A stretch of DNA of 64,000 bases from Miscanthus floridulus (GCF_019320115.1 NC_089587.1:103819861-103883860); one strand, 5' to 3'. Positions 1 to 12,148 are shown, counted from the first letter of the stretch. The notes: a model not told the origin generated them from the letters alone. Translations and numbers: made by a program.

Positions 1-1
1 T

Positions 2-2997
2 GCTCTTGGTGAAGCCATTCATGATGCACAACAAGAATGGGAAAGTGAAAAAGAGAAAGTTAAGTTCGAGCGCATGCTTGAGGATCATAGGAAGTTGCTA
101 TACCCGACAGCCGAAGAGGGGCAAAAAAAGCTGGGTACAACACTGGAATTGCTACAATGGAAGGCAAAGAATGGTATATCCGACAAGGCAGTTGGGAATT
201 TATTGAACCTCATAAAGAAGATGCTTCCGAAGCCAAATGAATTGCCCACCACTACGTACGAAGCAAAAAAGGTTGTCTGCCCATTGGGATTAAAAATCCA
301 GAAGATACATGCATGTCCTAATGACTGCATCCTCTACCATGGCAATGAATACGAGAATTTGGATGAATGCCCGGTATGTAAAGCATCGCGGTATAAGATC
401 AGGCGCGATGATCCTGGTGATGTCGAGGGTGAACAACGTCCTAGAAAGAAAATCCCTGCCAAGGTTATGTGGTATGCTCCTATAATACCATGCTTAAAAC
501 GTTTGTTAGAAATAAAGACCATGCAAAGTTGTTGCGGTGGTATAAAGAAGACCGTAAGGTAGACAATATGCTGAGACACCCAGCTGATGGGTCCCAGTGA
601 AGAGCGATAGACAGGGAATTTCCAGAGTTTGCAAATGAGGCTAGAAACTTAAGGTTCGCCTTAAGTACAGATGGTATGAATCCTTTTGGAGAGCAGAGCA
701 CTAGTCATAGCACTTGGCCAGTTACTCTATGTATCTACAACCTTCCTCCATGGTTATGTATGAAGCGGAAGTTCATTATGATGCCGATCCTCATCCAAGG
801 TCCGAGGCAACCTGGCAACGATATTGATGTCTATCTGAAGCCATTAGTTGAAGAACTTCTAGTTTTATGGAACAAACCAGGTGTACGTGTCTGGGATGAG
901 TACAAACAAGAACACTTTGACCTACGAGCAATGTTGTTCATAACAATCAATGATTGGCCTGCTTTAAGTAATCTTTCAGGTCAGACAAACAAAGGATATA
1001 ATGCATGCACACATTGTTTTGATGACCTTGACAGTATATATTTGAAAAGATGTCGAAAGGTCGTGTACCTTGGCCATCGTCGATTCCTTCCGTTGAATCA
1101 CCAAGTAAGAAAGAAAGGGAAGCATTTTAAAGGTAAGCCAGACCATCGAAAGAAGCCTTATAACCGAACCGAGGAAGATGTACTCGCAATGGTCAAGGAT
1201 GTGAAAGTAGTATTTGGAAAGGGACAAGGTAGTGAATCTGTTCCCAAAGATGCTAAGGGACACGCACCCATGTGGAAGAAGAAGTCCATCTTTTGGGAGC
1301 TACCCTATTGGCAAGTCCTAGAGGTCCGCCACGCAATCGACGTGATGCACCTAACAAAGAATCTTTGTGTGAACCTGTTAGGATTCATGGGTGTGTACGG
1401 GAAGCCAAAGGATTCACTTGAAGCACGCCAGGACTTGCAGGGCATGAAAGAACGAGACAATCTTCATCCAGAGAAGACAGATGATGGACGTCATTACTTA
1501 AGTCCTGCTAGCTACACGCTTAGCAAAGAAGAGAGGGACAACATGTTCGAATGTCTAAGCAGCATCAAGGTCCCATCGGGATTCTCCTCCAATATAAAGG
1601 GTATAATAAATGTGCCAGATAAGAAATTCCTAAACTTAAAGTCCCATGACTGCCACGTGCTTATGACGCAATTGCTTCCAGTTGCTTTAAGAGGAATTCT
1701 ACCTCCACATGTACGTCTAGCCACCGTGAAGCTATGTGCATTCCTCAATGCAATTTCTCAGAAGGCAATCAATCCAGTGGAACTAGCTACTCTACAGAAT
1801 GATGTGGTTCAATGTCTTGTTAGCTTTGAGTTGGTGTTCCCTCCATCCTTCTTTAATATCATGACACACATCCTAGTTCATTTGGTGAAGGAGATTAGTA
1901 TTCTTGGACCTGTGTTCTTACATAACATGTTCCCCTTCGAGAGGTTTATGGGAGTCTTGAAGAAATATGTGAAAGTCCGTTCTAAGCCTGAAGGAAGCAT
2001 CGCCCAGGGCTATGGAACAGAGGAGGTCATTGAGTTCTGTGTTGACTTTATTCCTGACCTTGCCCCGATTGGTGTTCCCGAATCACGACACGAGGGGCGA
2101 CTCAGTGGTAAAGGAACTTTAGGGAAGAAAACATATATCGGCATGGAAGACGATTATTTCAATAAAGCACACTACATAGTTCTTCAGAACTCGTCATTGG
2201 TGCATCCGTACATCGAGATACATAAGGAGTTCTTACGATCCAAATTTTCAGGGAAGACTGAAGCTTGGATTAGGCGTCAGCACATGGAAAGTTTCAGTGG
2301 TTGGTTGCGAAAAGAATGTCAAGGCGATGACAATATTGATGAGCAACTGTATTTGTTGGCTAGGCAGCCATCGTGGCATATCCTCACGTACCAAGGGTAC
2401 GAGATAAATGGGAATACATTTTACACAGTTGCCCAAGATAAAAGGAGCACCAATCAAAATAGTGGTGTTCGCATAGATGGAACAGATCCAAATGGGAATA
2501 TACAAACATATTATGGCCGCATAGAAGAGATATGGGAACTAGACTACGCACCTAATTTTAAAGTCCCTTTGTTCCGGTGCCAATGGGTGAAGCTGACCGG
2601 AGGAGGGGTAACAGTCGACAAAGAGTATGGAATGACAACAGTGGACCTCAACAATATTGGGTACAAAGAGGAACCATTCGTCCTTGCTGCCGATGTGAGT
2701 CAGGTGTTCTATGTGAAAGACATGTCTATAAAATCAAAGAGAGGAAAAAACGAAGACATCAACTCAATGATCAATGAGCCAAAGCGCCACATAATTCTTT
2801 CTGGGAAAATAAATATAGTGGGAATTGAAGACAAGTCAGACATGTCAGAAGATTACGAAAGAAATGTCCGAATTCCACCCTTCATAGTGAAGAAAGATCC
2901 AAGCATCATGTTAAATGATGAAGACACTCCATGGTTACGACAAGATCATAACCAAGGGTCATACGTCAAGAAGAAATTCACTGTTGTGCCCGCATGA
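2..2997 (+). pseudogene. TNP2-like CACTA transposase, 5' end off-window, broken
   Basis: This is the DDE-type transposase that cuts CACTA termini. Frame 2 is open from base 2 to about 505 and holds the N-terminal part, including a zinc-binding-like stretch with paired cysteines (CPNDCILYHG...CPVCKASRY). From about 507 the homologous reading continues in frame 1 to the stop at 2995-2997. The tnp2 core lies roughly at 676-1560 (HAIDVMHLTKNLCVNL near 1333). A DUF4218-like region lies near 1630-2000 (SHDCHVLM, FPFERFMG) and a DUF4216-like C-terminus near 2540-2740. Two lesions are visible: a one-base loss around 500-507 and an in-frame TGA at 598-600 where the family has tryptophan. The rest is well conserved, so inactivation looks recent. 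Family membership is confident; loss of activity is inferred. Confidence 0.9.
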
Positions 2998-3058
2998 TAC
3001 AACGATGCATGTTTAATATATTATGTTTTAGAGACGGATATTATGTAATATGTTATGA

Positions 3059-4901
3059 CTTTGACTCTAGTATTATGAACTCTAAATGACTTCAAATTGA
3101 AAAGTTTTGAATACCAAGTTTGTTAAACTCAAAAAGATCTACAATTGTTGTTTTGGTCAACTTTCCATTTGAGAAAGTTTGGATGGTTCAAATTTGTGAT
3201 TTTTAAATTTCGACGCCTACAAACTAGTTTTCGGGACCCTAGATTGTCTCAAATTGAAAAGTTTTGAATACCGAGTTTGTTAAGCTCATCAATATATACA
3301 ATCCTTATATAGGCCATTTTTTCATTTGAGAAAGCTTGAACAAAATGTAGTTCAAATTTCACAAGTGTGTGACATAGTTTTAGAAAGTATATATGAGATT
3401 CAAGAAGTTGTGACTAGTGTTTGATAAAAATTTCTCAAATGGGAAAATGAGCTATGTAACAATTGTAGATCTTTCTGAGATGATCAAACTTGGTATTCAG
3501 AGTTTTTTCATCTGAGGTCATTTAGTGTCTCATTTGAGCAAGTTTGACCAAGTCAAATTTGGTCAAATAAAAAAACAACACTTTGACTCTAGTATTATGA
3601 ACTCTAAATGACTTCAAATTGAAAAGTTTTGAATACCAAGTTTGTTAAACTCAAAAAGATCTACAATTGTTGTTTTGGTCAACTTTCCATTTGAGAAAGT
3701 TTGGATGGTTCAAATTTGTGATTTTTAAATTTCGACGCCTACAAACTAGTTTTCGGGACCCTAGATTGTCTCAAATTGAAAAGTTTTGAATACCGAGTTT
3801 GTTAAGCTCATCAATATATACAATCCTTATATAGGCCATTTTTTCATTTGAGAAAGCTTGAACAAAATGTAGTTCAAATTTCACAAGTGTGTGACATAGT
3901 TTTAGAAAGTATATATGAGATTCAAGAAGTTGTGACTAGTGTTTGATAAAAATTTCTCAAATGGGAAAATGAGCTATGTAACAATTGTAGATCTTTCTGA
4001 GATGATCAAACTTGGTATTCAGAGTTTTTTCATCTGAGGTCATTTAGTGTCTCATTTGAGCAAGTTTGACCAAGTCAAATTTGGTCAAATAAAAAAACAA
4101 CACTTTGACTCTAGTATTATGAACTCTAAATGACTTCAAATTGAAAAGTTTTGAATACCAAGTTTGTTAAACTCAAAAAGATCTACAATTGTTGTTTTGG
4201 TCAACTTTCCATTTGAGAAAGTTTGGACGGTTCAAATTTGTGATTTTTAAATTTCGACGCCTACAAACTAGTTTTCGGGACCCTAGATTGTCTCAAATTG
4301 AAAAGTTTTGAATACCGAGTTTGTTAAGCTCATCAATATATACAATCCTTATATAGGCCATTTTTTCATTTGAGAAAGCTTGAACAAAATGTAGTTCAAA
4401 TTTCACAAGTGTGTGACATAGTTTTAGAAAGTATATATGAGATTCAAGAAGTTGTGACTAGTGTTTGATAAAAATTTCTCAAATGGGAAAATGAGCTATG
4501 TAACAATTGTAGATCTTTCTGAGATGATCAAACGTGGTATTCAGAGTTTTTTCATCTGAGGTCATTTAGTGTCTCATTTGAGCAAGTTTGAAAGTCAAAT
4601 TTGGTCAAATAAAAAAACAACACTTTGACTCTAGTATTATGAACTCTAAATGACTTCAAATTGAAAAGTTTTGAATACCAAGTTTGTTAAACTCAAAAAG
4701 ATCTACAATTGTTGTTTTGGTCAACTTTCCATTTGAGAAAGTTTGGACGGTTCAAATTTGTGATTTTTAAATTTCGACGCCTACAAACTAGTTTTCGGGA
4801 CCCTAGATTGTCTCAAATTGAAAAGTTTTGAATACCGAGTTTGTTAAGCTCATCAATATATACAATCCTTATATAGGCCATTTTTTCATTTGAGAAAGCT
4901 G
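3059..4901. repeat. 522-bp tandem array (about 3.5 copies) inside the CACTA element
   Basis: The phrase CTTTGACTCTAGTATTATG recurs at 3059, 3581, 4103 and 4623, giving periods of 522, 522 and 520 bp. The fourth copy breaks off near 4901. Copies are nearly identical (for example GGATGG versus GGACGG). Each unit is itself built from three diverged modules. Two are direct, both containing AATTGAAAAGTTTTGAATACC. A third is inverted: its AACAATTGTAGATCTTT...CTTGGTATTC is the reverse complement of the first. There is no coding potential. It occupies the interval between the two CACTA genes. Confidence 0.92.
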
Positions 4902-5319
4902 TAGAACAAAAAATACTATATTTTCTCTATTTTTATAGGTTCAACAAAAAATTCCTGTCAATTTTGGTCAAAAACCGAGAAAAAATTGAAACATTGACGT
5001 TACAATAATGTGATAATAAATTTCCTATCGAATAATATTAGTTTTATTAATTTTAAGTTAGAAATATATTTTTGCATTAACAAAATACTTAGTATTAGTA
5101 ACATTTATATTCTATATTCATAAAAGAAATTAAAAACTTTAGGTTACAAAATTTTCCTATTTACAATAAATAATTAGTTAATCAATAGTATTTTTTAAAA
5201 TAAATATTGCAAAGTATTGAAGTTGCTATGGAATTAATTGATTAACCTAGTATTAAACAAAAACAAAATCCCAGGCCTTTCCAATTACGCTGGCGGGTTC
5301 GGCAAATTTTTCAGGGCTT
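4902..5319. other. AT-rich spacer between the two CACTA genes, no gene seen
   Basis: This is low-complexity AT-rich DNA following the truncated fourth unit of the 522-bp array. No open frame, splice-bounded exon or repeat was recognised. Confidence 0.6.
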
Positions 5320-5549
5320 CAGTCCCGGCCCAGACCAAGAACCGGGACTAAAGGGTGGGCGGCAATTTAGGTGCCCGCCAAAAAATACCTTTAGTCCCGG
5401 CTGGCAACACGAGCCGGGACTAAAGGACATTTAGTCCCGGCTGGTAAGACCAACCGGAACTAAAGGGTTGGACCTTTAGTCCCGGTTGGTATTACCAGCC
5501 GGGACTAAATGTCCTTTAGTCCCGGCTCGTGTTGCCAGCCGGGACTAAA
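5320..5549. promoter_or_regulatory. Internal cluster of subterminal-type CACTA repeats
   Basis: At least six copies of the 10- to 13-bp motif CTTTAGTCCCGG or its complement CCGGGACTAAAG are arranged as small hairpins (GGCTGGCAACACGAGCC-type arms). The same motif forms the cluster next to the right terminus at 10693-10974. In En/Spm elements such motifs bind the TNPA-type protein. Here the cluster is internal and lies directly upstream of a TATA box, suggesting a control region for the downstream gene. The motif is seen directly; the regulatory role is inferred. Confidence 0.7.
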
Positions 5550-5560
5550 GGGTCGCAGGC

Positions 5561-5569
5561 TATATATAT
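5561..5569 (+). promoter_or_regulatory. Probable TATA box for the second CACTA gene
   Basis: TATATATAT lies 10-20 bp downstream of the internal repeat cluster. It is followed by a G+C-rich, CT-rich stretch resembling a plant 5' leader, and the first coding exon begins at 6485. The position is suggestive only; the transcription start is not visible in sequence. Confidence 0.45.
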
Positions 5570-6484
5570 CGAACGTCTGTTCTGTTCATCTTCGATCTCG
5601 CCTCCGTCGCTCAGCCGCCCGCCTGGCCGCGCCATCCGCCGTCGTCGAGCTCGTCTCTGCCGCGCCGCCGTCGTCGTCTACCCCCGCCCGGCCGCGCCAT
5701 TCTCCAGGCCTACATCGCCGCATCCCGTCTCCACCGCCGCACCCGACCCCACCATCCGTCGCCGACGCTTCCCGCGCGCCCACGCCGTACGGCCTCCGTC
5801 GATCGAACTCGATATGATCTGCTGCTCTCGATCGGCTTTTTTTTAGATTTTTTTACAAAGTCTCGGCTGTATGTTAGATTAAAATAAGTACATGTAGTTT
5901 ATTGTTAGTTTTTAGTTATTTTTAGATAGTTTTTGATATATTAGATTTAAATGTATTAAAATTTAATTAGTATTTTATTTAGATAGTTTTTTTAGATAGT
6001 TTTTTACTATAGTTTTTGATATATGTTAGATTAAAATGTATTATCTTACTAGTTTATCTAATTTCATGTTAGATTTATTTAATTGGATTTAGTAATTATA
6101 TATTCTATCTCTCTATATATATTATATCTAGAGATAGATTCTATATGTATACATATGTACTTAATTATTTCTATATGTATATATACATGTACTTATTTTC
6201 ATGTGTTGAGAGAGAGAAAATTGTATCTAGAGAGACATTCTATGTGTATCACATGCATATCTAGAGATATAGATCGACATATGCACTTATTTCTATGTGT
6301 TGAGAGAGAGAGAAAATATATTGTATCATTCTATGTGTATATATATACATGTACTTATTTCCATGTTGATGAAATATTATGTGTTATTATATTTAATTGG
6401 ATTTAGTAATTCTATATGTGTTATCACATGTACTTATATTATGTACCATAGTAATTCTATCTATGTGTTATCTTGAAGATACAA
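5570..6484 (+). other. Presumed leader and leader intron of the second CACTA gene
   Basis: About 250 bp of GC-rich proline/arginine-codon-like sequence (5580-5815) is followed by about 650 bp of AT-rich DNA with TATATCTAGAGATA-type simple repeats (6080-6400). Short open frames in the GC-rich part show no family resemblance. I read this as an untranslated exon and an intron, but splice sites are not certain. Confidence 0.35.
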
Positions 6485-8248
6485 ATGGCTGCTCCGAATG
6501 ATAACTTGAGTGATGACATAATGGCGGATATTATCAACGCCGGCACCAATGTGGATGTAGATGACACGAGTCAGTACTTTGCTGATTATGAGGATATCCT
6601 GAATATGCCGGTGGTTGAAGATCAACAAATTGTCGCGCAAGAAAATACTGGCGAGGTATATTCGATTATCTATCATCTCTTATAGATGCATGCGTACGTA
6701 TATTTGTTGTTAATCGTTGTGTTTGTACTCATGTAGCCGGTCTCTGGATCTACATCAACCACCAACAAAAGTAGGAAAGTCCGAGGGCCAAAAAAGCCAT
6801 TAGAGGGCCGTTTCATAATATCAGAATTCGACACCGACACCGGCAAACCATTGGGACCACATGCTCAGACATATGTCAATCAATGTGGGTTCGTTGTAAG
6901 GGATAGGATCCCAGTTAGTGCTCGTGAATGGAAGCAGAAGATATCCGCTCCTAATGTTAGTTTTGTATCTGATCAGTGACAAGAACCTAGCTTGGAGTGA
7001 TATCACTCAACATTTCACATTACAAGCAGATGATGCTTTGAAGGAGCTAGTGAGGGATTGGACAATGAAGAAGATGGCAACATTGTTCCAGAGTTGGAAG
7101 AAGACATTGTATAAAAAGTTTATCTTGAAGAATGCTACGCCGAATTTCAATGCTAAGGCGTTTGTCAAGTTGGAGTCCCATTGGGATGCCTTCGTAGAAT
7201 ACAAGACATCCCAAGACAGTGAGGAACGTGTGATGAGGAATCGGCAGAATGCCCGACAGAAGCAATACCATCATCGCATGGGATCAGGTGGTTATAAGAG
7301 TGCTATTCCCAAGTGGCAGAACCTAGAAGCAGAGATTACTGCCAAGGGAATCATACCTGAAACAATAGAGAAGAACTGGCCTCAACGCGCGAAGAATTGG
7401 TTCTACTGCTCATGGGGGAAGCCTAGACCTAGACACTGGCAAGCTAATTTTTCGGCCAAAAAATTGAGAGAGCAACACAGAGACTAGCTCGTGCTAGGGA
7501 AGAAGCTGATAGTGGTGTTTTCAAGCCCAACAGAGAGAAGGATGAATTGACATATGCACTAGAGAATCCCGAACACGGTGGTCGAACAAGAGGCTATGGG
7601 GCGGTTCCGTGGCTACACGCATTCCCAGCAGACAAGGATACCTACAGAAGCCGCCAAAGAAAGAAGGATGAGGAGGCAGAACGAATCCATGCATTGGAGC
7701 AATTTGTTGACGAGTCACGACAAGCATTGCTTGAATCACGTGAACGAGAAAAATCTCTTGAGGCAAGAATGCAGGAGGAGATCAAGAGGCAAGTGCAGCT
7801 AGCAATGAGTCAAATGCAATCGCAATCAACGCCGGGAGTCACCATTAGCCCCGTTGGTCAGATGAAAAGTAGTTGTGCTTCTACGGAGCTGCCAGTTATT
7901 CAAGACGACGCTGGGTTGCGCTTCCCTGTTGATGACATTACCGAGCCTCTAACAACATGTGAGCTGCACATTCCAGATGGTAATAATGCATCAATCATGG
8001 TGGCTGTCGGGGTTGTATCTCCAATAGACCGAACGAAGACACCAAGAATCCATGGGTCAGTTATTCAACCTGGATATGCTAGCGTCTCGGTCGATAGAGT
8101 GCTCAAAGGTTACAGCAATGTTCCTCTTGACATTGAAGGCGGTGATGGGGAGAAGACACTAGGAGAAGCAGAAAAGACATTTATTCAATGGCGCAAACGC
8201 TTCATCATCATTCCTGGGGCGCCACCTGCTTCCCCTACCTCACCCTAG
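6485..8248 (+). pseudogene. TNP1-like protein of the CACTA element (Ptta/En/Spm Transposase_24 type), frameshifted
   Basis: The ATG at 6485 was chosen because it opens a 57-codon acidic exon ending exactly at a GAG|GTATAT donor (6655/6656). The acceptor ...CATGTAG leads into exon 2 at 6737. Exon 2 carries the plant transposase (Ptta/En/Spm) domain: GFVVRDRIPVSAREWK, then LAWSDITQHFTLQ, then PKWQNLEAEITAKG. A coiled-coil tail follows (EEAERIHALEQFVDES...EREKSLEARM, 7660-7800). Reading shifts frame near 6970-6985 (one base gained) and near 7470 (one base lost). The last open stretch stops at 8246-8248 next to a GTACG donor-like site. In En/Spm the equivalent protein binds subterminal repeats; here that role is by homology only. 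Confidence 0.8.
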
Positions 8249-8400
8249 GTACGAATGAAAGTGAATGAAATATTATTTTCCATTAATTTTCTATTGGCTT
8301 AAAAAATAATTGACACACAACTTGTTTTTGTAGCAGGGTCTCCCCCCAGCCTAGCCTAATCATTCATTCCCCATCTCATCACAGCGTCGCGGGGGGCGAG

Positions 8401-10415
8401 ACGACTTCATCCCCACGGCGATCGCCAACTCCTACACCGGCCCCATCGCCTCCACGACGATCTCCAACTCCTACACCGGCCCCACCGCCTCCACAACGAT
8501 CTCCAACGCCTCCACGCCGGTCTCCACCAACACCGGCCACATCGCCTCCACGCCGGTCTCCAACACCGCCCCCACCCCCTCCACAGCGACGCACTACAAA
8601 GACGTCTAAGGTCCCGGCGGCAAAGAAGACCCCGAGAAAAAGAGTTATTTCTCAAGAAATACTTTCTGAAAAAACTGATGAGCAAATAGCAGCTGAAGAA
8701 GACAAAAAAGTGAAAGATTTTTTTATAGATACCAAAAAGAAGAGTCAAGCGAAGCTTAAGGAGAAGCCGTACTTTTACCTACCACGAGAGGAGCTGAGGC
8801 AGAAGGTCGATGCTCACAAGAAAAAGATGATTGAACTTCGTAAGCCTTCGCCACTATCAGACTATGACCGCTCCCTCGTGAAGTCACATGATGCAGATAA
8901 GAAAAGGAAAAGAGCATCAGGGAAGGATGTCCCACAGCTCGGACAACAGAAGCAACCAATGCAAAATCTTGTTGTTGCTAATCAATATGGTTCCAACATA
9001 GAAGTCTATCGACCAGACAACTCTGGAGAAGTGTCGGTTCAAGCCCTTAATGCTTTTTTTTCAAGATACTGGTTTAACCTTGGATCAATTGACGGGCAAA
9101 GCTCCAATCCAGAACCTGGAAGTTGATACCTGGAAGACTTATAAATATGGCAAAAGTCTGTACAACCCTGCGGCTCTGAATGAATTGGGTACGCAAATGT
9201 ACTTGCTCAACAAGTGGTACATGCAGGCGTGTGGCAGGGGTGAGCAGTGGATCTTTGTCAGATTTAGAGACCATCATTACTTCCGTGGCGATGACATCTT
9301 ACATATTAGTTTCGAAGAATTGCATCAACTATACCACATGGACGCTCTGGACAAATCAATCATTAGCTCCTTTTGTTTGTAAGTGATTCTTACTTTTATT
9401 TAATAAACTCACTTCCATGCGTACGTGTATATAATTATCCTCACATGTAACTTATATTTATATACAGATTCTAGATGTCAGAGCTCCAAAGAATACAAGA
9501 CACCAGTGTTGGCTTCATTGATCCTTATATCGTATTCAAAACCGGTATTATTGTCAAGGAGCGATGGGTATCTGAAGCACAGGAGAATATCATGATGTTC
9601 TTCGTGAAGCAGCACGACAAGACAACAATACTTTTCCCGTACAACTTTGAGTAAGTGTTAATAATAATGTAGTCTACACATTTTATGTAATATCAATACA
9701 ACTTATATGCATGTACGTGTGTGTATAAACCAATGCAGTTTTCACTGGATACTCATTGTCATTGAGTTAAACTCAAGTCGATTACTAATCTTTGACTCGT
9801 TGAGAAAAGAACGGGCACTATACCAAGATATGATAGACATTATCCAGGGGTAATTTCGATCTCTCGCGCACAACTATTATTGAATAGACTTTGCCTATAA
9901 TTTATTAACGATCGTACATTATTGGTCGCACAGGGTTTGGAAAGAGTTTATTCGGCAACATCGTAAGGATTGCAAGGCACCACTTAATGTAGTTGAAATA
10001 CCAGTAAGTTGTACTATATACACTTCCCACAGTGTTTAATTACTATATCGTACTTCAATTTACGTGTGAGATGATGAGAATAATCTTCTTCTCGTACAGT
10101 GGTGTTTGCGGCAGGAATCAGATAATAACTTGTGTGGATACTACGTTTGTGAATTTATCACTGCGCACATAAGAAGAACTCCTAAAGATGTCCTCAGAGT
10201 ACGTATATATCAATTTTTATTTATTTTTAAATGAATATATATACATATATGTGTATTAATACTTTTCCTTTTATTTCAAATGCAAGATTGAATGGTTGAA
10301 ACGAAGGGTCATGCAAAAAGACCATCTGAAAGCAGTTCAAGAGTCAATAGCAGGATATCTTCTAGAAAAAGTGCTAAATCCCAACGGCGAGTTCTACTTT
10401 GATCTTAAGGAATAA
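8401..10415 (+). pseudogene. Ulp1-type (peptidase C48) cysteine protease region of the second CACTA gene
   Basis: An acceptor-like CATCACAG at about 8383 leads into an open frame starting with a proline-rich repeat (SPPRRSPTPTPAP type, 8401-8590), then a basic linker. A frame change occurs in a T-run near 9052-9060. Plausible GT-AG exons follow: to 9378, 9468-9650, 9739-9849, 9934-10003, 10100-10198 and 10287-10415 (stop TAA). The last exons spell an Ulp1 catalytic core: His in FHWILIVI, Asp in LLIFDSL, Gln in CLRQESDNN, Cys in LCGYYVCEF. One in-frame TAG (9472-9474) sits just inside an exon start. Grass CACTA elements often carry such an Ulp1-like domain, thought to act on SUMO or related proteins; the substrate is unknown. 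Confidence 0.82.
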
Positions 10416-10692
10416 ATGATGTAAATTAAATGTTTATTGATATCGTTATTTTCGAGAACAAGATTATGAAAGTGTTGTATATATACATATATATATATAT
10501 ATCTATAATATATATAGTTTCATACTTTATTCGAATATAATAATGCTCAAGATGAGAATTAGATGTAATTATACGCATGCGTGTATTTATATTAGCAGCG
10601 TAGAATACGTACATAAAAACATATTATATATTAAACAAATACATGTAACTGAACTGAAAACAAATTAAACAAAAAAAAGAAAAAGAAAAGGA
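10416..10692. other. AT-rich 3' flank of the CACTA gene
   Basis: TATATATA-rich 3' untranslated or spacer sequence between the last stop codon and the right subterminal repeats. It ends in an A-rich run (10665-10690). No feature was recognised. Confidence 0.5.
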
Positions 10693-10974
10693 ACCTTTAG
10701 TCCCGGTTGGGGTTACCAACCGGGACTAAAGGGTGAACCGTTAGTCCCGGTTGGTGTTACCAACCGAGACTAAAGGATGCGCCAGGTTCGCTCGGCTGGA
10801 GGGCCTTGAGTCCCGGTTGGTGTTACCAACCGGGACTAAAGGTCCCTCTTTAGTCCCGGCTCGATGACCCGGGACTGAAGGTTCCACCTTTAGTCCCGGG
10901 ATCGTTGTCCCGGCGCGGTAACCGGGACTAAAGGCTGTTACCGCCCGGGACAACAAGTCCATTCTGTAGTAGTG
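10693..10974. repeat. Right subterminal repeats and terminal inverted repeat of the CACTA element
   Basis: Seven or so copies of CTTTAGTCCCGG / CCGGGACTAAAG, several as short hairpins around GTTGG...CCAAC arms. They are followed by the terminus ATTCTGTAGTAGTG ending at 10974. This is the binding and cleavage region for CACTA transposition proteins by analogy with En/Spm. Confidence 0.9.
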
Positions 10975-11983
10975 GAGGGCTCCTCCCGCGGCAGAGCGTC
11001 GATGCCACATGAGGGGGATCTCGTCGCTGGGTTGGAGACGACTGACCAAAAGACAGCAAGGAGACCGGCCAAACTGTGCAAAGGTCATGTAGGGGGCGTT
11101 AAGGCGATGCTAAAACACATCTTGGATAGAACAAAGAGGAAAAGAATTGGCGCCACAGCAGAGCTTCAGCTCCGGTGGCCATGGCGGCCGATTCTACGAG
11201 ATTCCAAAATTCGTCACTTATTGAAGATGGTTTGCAACGAGGTCTCGTCCATGGGCTAGCTAACAACCGGCCGCACTCATGGATGTGAGGGATTGGAATG
11301 GGAGGCACTGGTGTGGACGAATTTTGAAAGGGCGCAAAGGTGGTCGCGGCGCGTGCGTGCTCTACTTAAATAGCCGGCCATGGCAAGCTCGATTGAGGCA
11401 CAGATGGGACTCGGGCTGGCTCTAGGGCACGGCGAGGGCGCCCACTTGCGCGGGGTGATGACGGCGCACGGTCTTGGGACGAGGCGAGGCAAGGCGGGCA
11501 GCAACTCGTGCATGTGGCCATGGCCGAGGCGGGATGAAGCGCTGCTTGCTTCCTCGCCGCCCTACTTCGTCCAACACATGCATACACGTCCAGCTCCTTA
11601 GACTTTAGGGTGTTCATTGCATATTTTTGGCCACGTGACGTTGCCATGTCAGATAAAATATCCGCATGGCAAGTATGGACCTGCGGTGTATCATTTAGTA
11701 AGTTTAGGTATCCAGAAATGCATTTTTCAAGTTCATGGACCTAAGTGACACCCCGTTACAAGTTCAAGGGTCTCTCATGCATTTAACTCAAAGAATATTT
11801 AACATTCATGAAATTTTTTAAGCACTTTAAAAGTTAATTTTAAATCAAAACATAATTTTAAGCATGTGCTTATTAAAAACTTTAAATTTCACTTGAGCAC
11901 ATGTGCTAGGAAATTACATGATAAAATATGACTTTACGGGCCATGAAGTTAGTGTTATAATTTGATACCCTTGGTTTGCGCAG
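10975..11983. other. Unassigned flank of the CACTA insertion, GC-rich to 11600
   Basis: Open frames of 65-95 codons exist on both strands (for example 10972-11259 plus, 11366-11647 minus). They overlap each other, have GC-driven composition and match no family I recognise. From 11600 the sequence becomes AT-rich. I do not call a gene. Confidence 0.4.
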
Positions 11984-12148
11984 CAACTCTCGGATCTTTG
12001 AAAGGATATGACAGAGTACACCACAAAGCTTGCAGCATATCAAGACAATGCAGACGAATCTCGTAGGAAATCCTAGATGATGACGTTGAAGCAAACACAA
12101 CAAGAGATTAAGATTTTGCAAAATCGACCACAAATTCTATATGCATAA
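11984..12148 (+). pseudogene. Possible coiled-coil exon relic
   Basis: Following an acceptor-like GGTTTGCGCAG, one frame reads a charged, helix-favouring stretch (MTEYTTKLAAYQDNADESRR, then LKQTQQEIKILQNRP) to a TAA at 12146. It contains two in-frame stops. The composition resembles the coiled-coil tail exon of plant transposase or gag-like genes, but it is too short to assign. Confidence 0.3.

Larger units (their letters stand above)
1..10974 (+). mobile_element. Large CACTA (En/Spm) DNA transposon, left end outside window
   Basis: The window opens inside the transposase gene, so the left terminus is missing. The right terminus is visible: the sequence ends ..CTGTAGTAGTG at 10974, the reverse complement of the grass CACTA end CACTACTACAG. 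It is preceded by clustered CCTTTAGTCCCGG subterminal repeats. Inside, in order, are a TNP2-like transposase, a 522-bp tandem array, an internal repeat cluster with a TATA box, and a TNP1-like plus Ulp1-like gene, all on the plus strand. This is the gene content expected of an autonomous grass CACTA element. Several frameshifts and stops show that this copy is decayed. The 3-bp target duplication cannot be checked because one flank is off-window. Confidence 0.9.

Noticed and set aside
5509..5846. Two overlapping plus-strand frames of about 100 codons after the internal TATA box
   Set aside because: They overlap in different frames, begin within CACTA hairpin repeats, and look like a GC-rich leader.
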